64,000 nt of DNA from Cercis canadensis (Eukaryota; Streptophyta; Magnoliopsida; Fabales; Fabaceae): positions 169,474 to 233,473 of the forward strand of contig QAOA01005223.1 in the NCBI GenBank assembly GCA_003255065.1. The letters run 5' to 3'. Below the pieces are notes generated by a model. It saw only the letters and a list, made by a program, of their open reading frames with translations. It made no database searches and had not been told where the DNA came from. Shown piece by piece: positions 58,980 through 64,000 of the stretch. The first letter of the stretch is position 1. The number at the start of each line of letters is the position of its first letter. Position numbers and translations under genes: made by a program.

Positions 58980-60480
58980 TATAGATTGGAAAATCAAAAA
59001 TTGACGATAGCCGGATAAAACGACGTGGTTGTAAGTTTTACATTATTGAGAAAATAGTAGAAAGAGGACTAGGAAAATCTGGAGTATGTAAAACAAATTA
59101 GGATAAAATACTTTCCTTTCCCTGTATTTTCAAAAAATTATATAACCCTCCCAATCTGTTTCCAAAACCTACACAAAACCCCCTTCCATCAAGCCCCTTG
59201 TGAATATTATTAAATATGCTACTTTTATATCTTTTTAGTTTGACAAAAATGAAAAACACGAATTTGCAAAATTATTTTGAGAGAATTATTGTTTGGTTTC
59301 TCAAGTAAGNAGATTATTTTGTATCAAACATAAAAAAAGAAAATTAATTTGGTTTCTCTTGTATCAATAAAAATATCTAAAATGATTATTGGTGTTATAT
59401 AATTATTCTATTTATATATAGTTATTACATTTATTTTTGAACATAAAAATTACATATGTGAGTAAAATAACTACAAAACACTAAAAGATAATTATATATA
59501 AAAACAAAATAACCATACAACACTAAAAGATAATCACATATATGAATTGAATAAACACATAGCATCAAAAGATAACCACATATATGATGCACATAACACC
59601 AAGAGATATTTTAGATATTTCATACAATATAAAAGAAATTAAGTTAAAATTTTTCATATTTCAAATAAAATTGTCTTTTATGTTAACTTTAAAAATCAAA
59701 CAATAATAATTCTCTTAATTATTTTTTATTCAACTCGCTAAAAAGTGGAACTATATCAAAATTAAACAATACAACAATAATTAAAAAGAATAATCTAAAT
59801 AAAATTTCTTTATCTCGATAGGTTTCTCTCTCATAATTGTGCATCACAAAAAATATTAATTTGCATATGCTTATCAATCAATTCACAAAAGCTAATTTAT
59901 TTTGGGAGTTTGCTAAGCTACTTCCCCTTCAAAAGAGACATAACATTACACCATACCCTCTCATTATGAGGTTCTTGTAGGACTCATATGCTAAAATTAG
60001 TGTAATCGCAAAGGTCTCGAAGAATCGAGTCACCTAGTGTAAGTTAGAACAATTAGTTTCTTGTAAAATGCATAAGAAAAATGTCGAAAAGGCAAAAAAT
60101 AGTAATTTTCGTTGACACAGTTGAACTCAGATTCTATCAAATGCTTTAAAATTTAACCTACACTACATGATTCGATATTTTAAGATATTTACAATAATAC
60201 TAATTTCAGGACGTAGATCCCCTCAAAACCTAATAAAATAGCGCTATTCTTAGGTAGCTTAGCAAACAATTCTTTTTCTAAATGAAAATTATTTTTGATT
60301 GAGCTATCTCGATATGTTTCTCTCTCATAATTGCAAACTCAAAATATTGAATTTGAATCTGCTTATCAAGCAATTTACAACAGCTGTTTTATTTTGGTAT
60401 CATTAATTGGTTTTTTCTGGTAATGATTAATGAATTGTTTTTCTTTAATGGACTAACAGGCCCACTTGATCTAACACAAC
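58980..60480. other. Spacer between CLPP3 and the Gnk2 gene
   Basis: AT-rich with an N at 59310. A sequence near 59805-59900 (atctcgataggtttctctct) recurs at 60305-60375 (gagctatctcgatatgtttc), an old direct repeat. No gene. Confidence 0.5.
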
Positions 60481-60539
60481 TTGGCTTCTTAAGCATGTCT
60501 TGTGGTATTGATCATGGAATAGGTCAGAATCATGCCAAT

Positions 60540-61290
60540 TAGTACAAAGAAAAATTGCACCCTTGCAAACCATATAAGAAACTCCGATTCGACCACACAA
60601 GCAGCTATTTTAACTTGAATAATCATACACAAACTCATAAGGACTTTGTTTAAGAAAAAGAAAAGGATTTGCAACAATTATTAAATTGGCCTTTTAATGA
60701 GTCAATTTGCTTATACTCTCAAGCATATAAATTGAAACAATCTGCAAAAAATATTTTAACTTGAATAACCATACACAAATTCATAAAAACTTTGTTTAAG
60801 AAAGAGTAAAAGGTCATTTTAATTCTTGAAAGATACTGCAAAAATCACTGAAGTTCTTAAAAGATTTTTGTTTATATCATTTAAGTCATTGATTTAAAAA
60901 GTTAATTAAAATTATCCTTTTCAAGATCTTAAGTGATAGTAAAAAAATGACCGTTTTGATTGACTTTCTAAACTTTCAAGACTCACGTGATATAAAACTT
61001 TTTTTAAAAACTCAAATGATTTCTACTGAATCTTTCAAGAACTAAAATAACNAAGTGATAGTAAAAAAATGACTGTTTTGATCGACTTTCTAAACTTTCA
61101 AAGACTCACGTGATATAAAACTTTTTTTAAAAACTCAAATGATTTCTACTGAATCTTTCAAGAACTAAAATAACCTTACTCTTGTAAAAAAAAAAAAAAA
61201 AAAAAAACATTTTGCAACAATTCTTAAATTGGTCTTTGAACAAGTCAGTTTGCTAATAGGCTGTATACATATAAATTGAAACAATCTGAA
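60540..61290. repeat. Duplicated upstream region of the Gnk2 gene with MITE insertion
   Basis: The segment ttgaataatcatacacaaac ... atttgcaacaattattaaattgg ... catataaattgaaacaatct (60617-60745) is repeated at about 60760-61290. The second copy is split by the element at 60803-61187. Confidence 0.7.
60803..61187. mobile_element. MITE upstream of the Gnk2 gene (contains an N-linked duplication)
   Basis: Ends aagagtaaaaggtcatttta and, inverted, aagagtaaggttattttag (at about 61170-61187). cttgaaagat-type words are subterminal on both sides. The stretch 60931-61051 is repeated after the N at 61052, so the true element may be about 260 bp. Similar in style to the Mutator-like MITE at 45311. Confidence 0.65.
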
Positions 61291-61342
61291 AAATGTTGCA
61301 TTGTCTTAATCCAATTGAAACCCATAAATCACAAACTCAACA

Positions 61343-62082
61343 ATGTCTTTCACAAAATCTGCCATTCCTCTCTCTCTGATAACTTTTCTTCTCTGCTTTT
61401 CATTTGTTTTTGGAGGCTCCCCCATCCATCTCTGCCTGGGCTCTGAGAAGTATGAGCCTCATACACCATTTGCAGAAAACCTAGCTCAAATTCTGAATAA
61501 TCTTTCTTATGATGTATCACCTTCAGGTTTTGCCATGGGGTATAGGGGTGAGGGCCAAGACCGAGCATATGCACATGCACTTTGTCTTGCCGATGTGGGA
61601 CCTCAAGAGTGCAGTGCTAGTGTTACTGAAGCAATCTCTCAGTTAATCCAACTGTGTCCATACAACAAAGGAGCAGCCTTATGGTTAAATAGTTGTCGAC
61701 TCATGTATTCCAACACAGATTTTTTGGTCAGATTGACAACAAACAAACATTCTATGAAAGAGGGAAAAACGTTTCAAGTAACCCCTACTTTGATTATAAT
61801 GCAAGAAGGTTTATGAGAAAACTTGCAGATAAAGCTTCTGAGAATGTAGCAAAGTCCGCAATAGAGAACTTGCCACCATTTAGAAGGTCAGAAGAACTTT
61901 ATGGGCTCGTACAATGCACAACGGATCTTTCAACAGAAAATTGCAAGAAATGCCTTCATAAATTGATCACATTTATGCGGTTCTGCTGTTATGGGAGAAT
62001 AGATATCATAGTATTCAGTGCAACTTGTGATGCTAGACATGTTGTTCGATTTGACAATGAAACAAATGAGATTTTGGCTTAG
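61343..62082 (+). pseudogene. Cysteine-rich repeat secretory protein (Gnk2/DUF26), frame-broken
   Basis: Signal peptide MSFTKSAIPLSLITFLLCFS, then two Gnk2 domains. Domain 1 has CLADVGPQECSAS, where the third Cys of the usual C-x8-C-x2-C is Ser. Domain 2 has CTTDLSTENCKKC, with all three. The frame set by the ATG runs to about 61720; the family-like continuation (GQIDNKQTFYERGKN ... RFDNETNEILA, stop at 62082) lies one frame over, after a T run. One base fewer in that run explains it, either as a true mutation or as a sequencing slip. No kinase domain follows, so it would be a secreted CRRSP rather than a CRK. Such proteins can bind mannose and act in defence or plasmodesmata. Confidence 0.8.
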
Positions 62083-62537
62083 TTTAGACTTTGGATGTCA
62101 GGAATTAAGTACAAGAGATAAGAAAAGGAAAGCCTTATAAATCTAGGGAAGATTACTTCTTATTTCCTAGTTACTTTTCTGATGTTAATTTAAAAAGAAA
62201 CATACTTATTGGGTTAACTAGGTTATATACTATCATCCATGTCTTTCTAAGAGGAAAAAAAAAAAGTGTTGAAGGATTAATGGAGTTGAACTGTTGTGTC
62301 TTTGTTTGTTTACAATACAATTTCTCTATGTTTTCCTGGTTTAGGAATGGTTCTTCTATGAAAATGCAGTCCTTGTTAGAATTTTAGACATGGAAGAGGC
62401 AACAATACTATATTGAAATTGTATTAATATCAACATAGTTTAGAAGTGTTAATACACTTAGAAAAGTCCCCTAGTATGTGAGGGTGTAATCCCTCCATAT
62501 GAGGAAAACCCACTTTACATTAAGCTTATGAAGTCCA

Positions 62538-63209
62538 NCCATTTAGAGGGTCAGAAGAACTTTATGGGCTCGTACAATGCACAACGGATCTTTCAACAGC
62601 AAATTGCAAGAAACGCCTTCATAAATTGATCACATTTATGCGGTTCTGCTGTTACGGGAGAATAGATATCATAGTATTCAGTGCAACTTGCGATGCTAGA
62701 CATGTTGTTCGATTTGACAATGAAACAAATGAGCTTGTGGCTTAGTTTAGACTTTGGATGTCGGAAACTAAGTATAAGAGACATGAAAAGGAAAGCCTCA
62801 CAAATCTAGGGAAGATTACTTCTTATTTTCTAGTTGCTTTTCTGATGTTAATTTAAAAAGAAACATACTTATTGGGTTAACTAGGTTATATACTATTATC
62901 CGTGTCTTTCTACGAAAAAAAGAAGTGTTGAAGGATTAATGGAGTTGAATTGTTCTGTCTTTGTTTGTTTACAATACAATTTCTCTATGTTTTCCTGGTT
63001 TAGGAATGGTTCTTCTATGAAAATGCAGTCCTTGTTAGAATTTTAGACATGGAAGAGGCAACAATACTATATTGAAATTGTATTAATATTAACGTAGTTT
63101 AGAAGTGTTAATACACTTAGGAAAGTCCCCTTGTATGTGAGGGTGTAATCCCTGGCTCCATATGAGGAAACCCCACTTTACATTAAGCTTATGAAGTCTA
63201 TATATATAT
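62538..63209 (+). repeat. Second copy of the Gnk2 3' part, right after an N
   Basis: Repeats 61876-62536 with scattered substitutions. The coding part ends FDNETNELVA and a stop at 62745. It starts immediately after the N at 62537 and lacks any 5' part, so it is likely an unmerged haplotype or contig overlap rather than a gene. Confidence 0.8.
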
Positions 63210-64000
63210 AGACTTCTTTCACCGTCATACTCATTCTAGAGTTTTCTAATTTGTAATACATAATTGCATGATATTTTATCCTTCTTTTCCACCGACTTCT
63301 ATCACGGTTGCATGATAATGTGATATTTTTTACTACTTCCACTGGCTTTGACTTCATTTACAGTGCTTCTTGATTTCTCTTTCATTAAATTAGCATCGCA
63401 TGCTTCTTTGACTTGATCTTGATTTGGACGTTTTCTAGGTTAATTTCCAACGGTCCTCGTAATCTAGTTCTTCACTAATCATAGTGGCCCAGAATTAAAG
63501 CCAAATTTTTTTCAGCTTAACTATGTTCATAGACTAGCTCTTTACTTATCACAGTGGATTATAGTTTGTTGACGATGCTTGATGTAGACTGGAGGTCGGA
63601 TGGTGAATGGAGTTGAGTGTATAATAACTATACAATAACAGATGATCAAGAGTTTGGTGGTGATACCCAAGCTAAAGTATATAACAGATGTTCAGCCTGT
63701 TGTTTAGATTAGTTTAGACTTTAGATATTAAGAAATACAAGAGAAATAAAAAGAAAAGCCTTACAATTCTAGGGGAAATTACTTCTTATTTTCCCTCTCT
63801 GGAAATTGTTGCTGGGCAAAATCCCCTTTGGCCATAAGAATGATGACCAATTCCATTCGAAGAGTTCTATATCTATGCTGGGTGACTCTTGCTGACTCTA
63901 CCCATGATATGCCTCTAGAGCTAACACAGAATAATGAAAGGGTTGTAGTGAACTACAATGGATTTGTAGGTCCATCACTATTTTTCACATTTGGGGAGAG
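63210..64000. other. Spacer to window end
   Basis: A piece near 63705-63795 (tagtttagactttagatatt ... ttcttattttc) repeats the 3' flank of the Gnk2 gene (62083-62165). An open frame from ATG 63840 (MMTNSIRRVLYLCWVTLADS) runs off the end without a recognisable domain. Confidence 0.4.

Noticed and set aside
62538-62745. A second Gnk2 gene
   Set aside because: It has no 5' half, starts directly after an N and repeats the upstream copy, so it is more likely an unmerged contig overlap.
63840-64000. Open frame running off the window end
   Set aside because: Only 53 codons visible and no family likeness. It cannot be judged without the next bases.
1-64000. tRNA, rRNA or CRISPR loci
   Set aside because: I saw no tRNA-like cloverleaf with intact A and B boxes, no rRNA sequence and no regularly spaced repeat array.

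Overview
This is nuclear DNA from a flowering plant, a eudicot. It is AT-rich, its genes are split by introns, it has many short foldback transposons, and the recognisable genes are typical plant ones: an nsLTP, intronless-CDS eIF5, a DUF26/Gnk2 protein, RFL-type PPR pieces and plastid CLPP3. The strongest taxonomic clue is a nuclear copy of the plastid ribosomal protein gene rpl22 that is still very close to plastid sequence. Functional transfer of rpl22 to the nucleus is known in legumes, Fagaceae and Passiflora. The high similarity makes a Fagaceae plant (oak or chestnut) my best guess, but this is inference.

Layout. 1-4.2 kb: DNA-transposon and foldback debris. 4.2-4.9 kb: an nsLTP gene (-). 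7.6-10.7 kb: eIF5 (+), with a 5'UTR intron and a long upstream ORF. 11.9-16.4 kb: a seven-coding-exon RING-CH membrane E3 gene (-). 17-19.5 kb: a bHLH subfamily Ia pseudogene (+) between inverted repeats. 20-27 kb: a gene graveyard with RFL-PPR, NBS-LRR and acid-lipase remnants and a duplicated 1-kb block carrying small Cys-rich peptide relics. 27-46 kb: a segmental block present three times (A, B, C). A and C each carry one copy of an unrecognised 139-aa protein gene, and A was later hit by a 1.2-kb TIR element with a captured E2 fragment, a 2.9-kb TIR element and two very short LTR (TRIM-like) elements. 48.4-50.9 kb: a plastid CHORD-like gene (-) whose single intron contains the nuclear rpl22 gene. 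52.9 kb: an O-methyltransferase relic. 53.7-58.9 kb: CLPP3 (-). 61.3-62.1 kb: a cysteine-rich (Gnk2) secreted protein gene (+), frame-broken as sequenced.

The functional theme on the right side is plastid proteostasis: CLPP3, RPL22 and the CHORD-like protein are all nuclear genes with predicted plastid products. The most interesting item is the nested rpl22. The host presequence exon, an extra Ser-rich exon and the rpl22 exon all have phase-1 junctions, so alternative splicing could give two different plastid proteins from one promoter.

Quality caveat: 13 single Ns occur. At five of them the sequence just before the N is repeated just after it, which looks like unmerged contig overlaps. The direct duplications at 1.9, 18.4-19.5, 36.8, 61.0 and 61.9-63.2 kb may therefore not exist in the genome.
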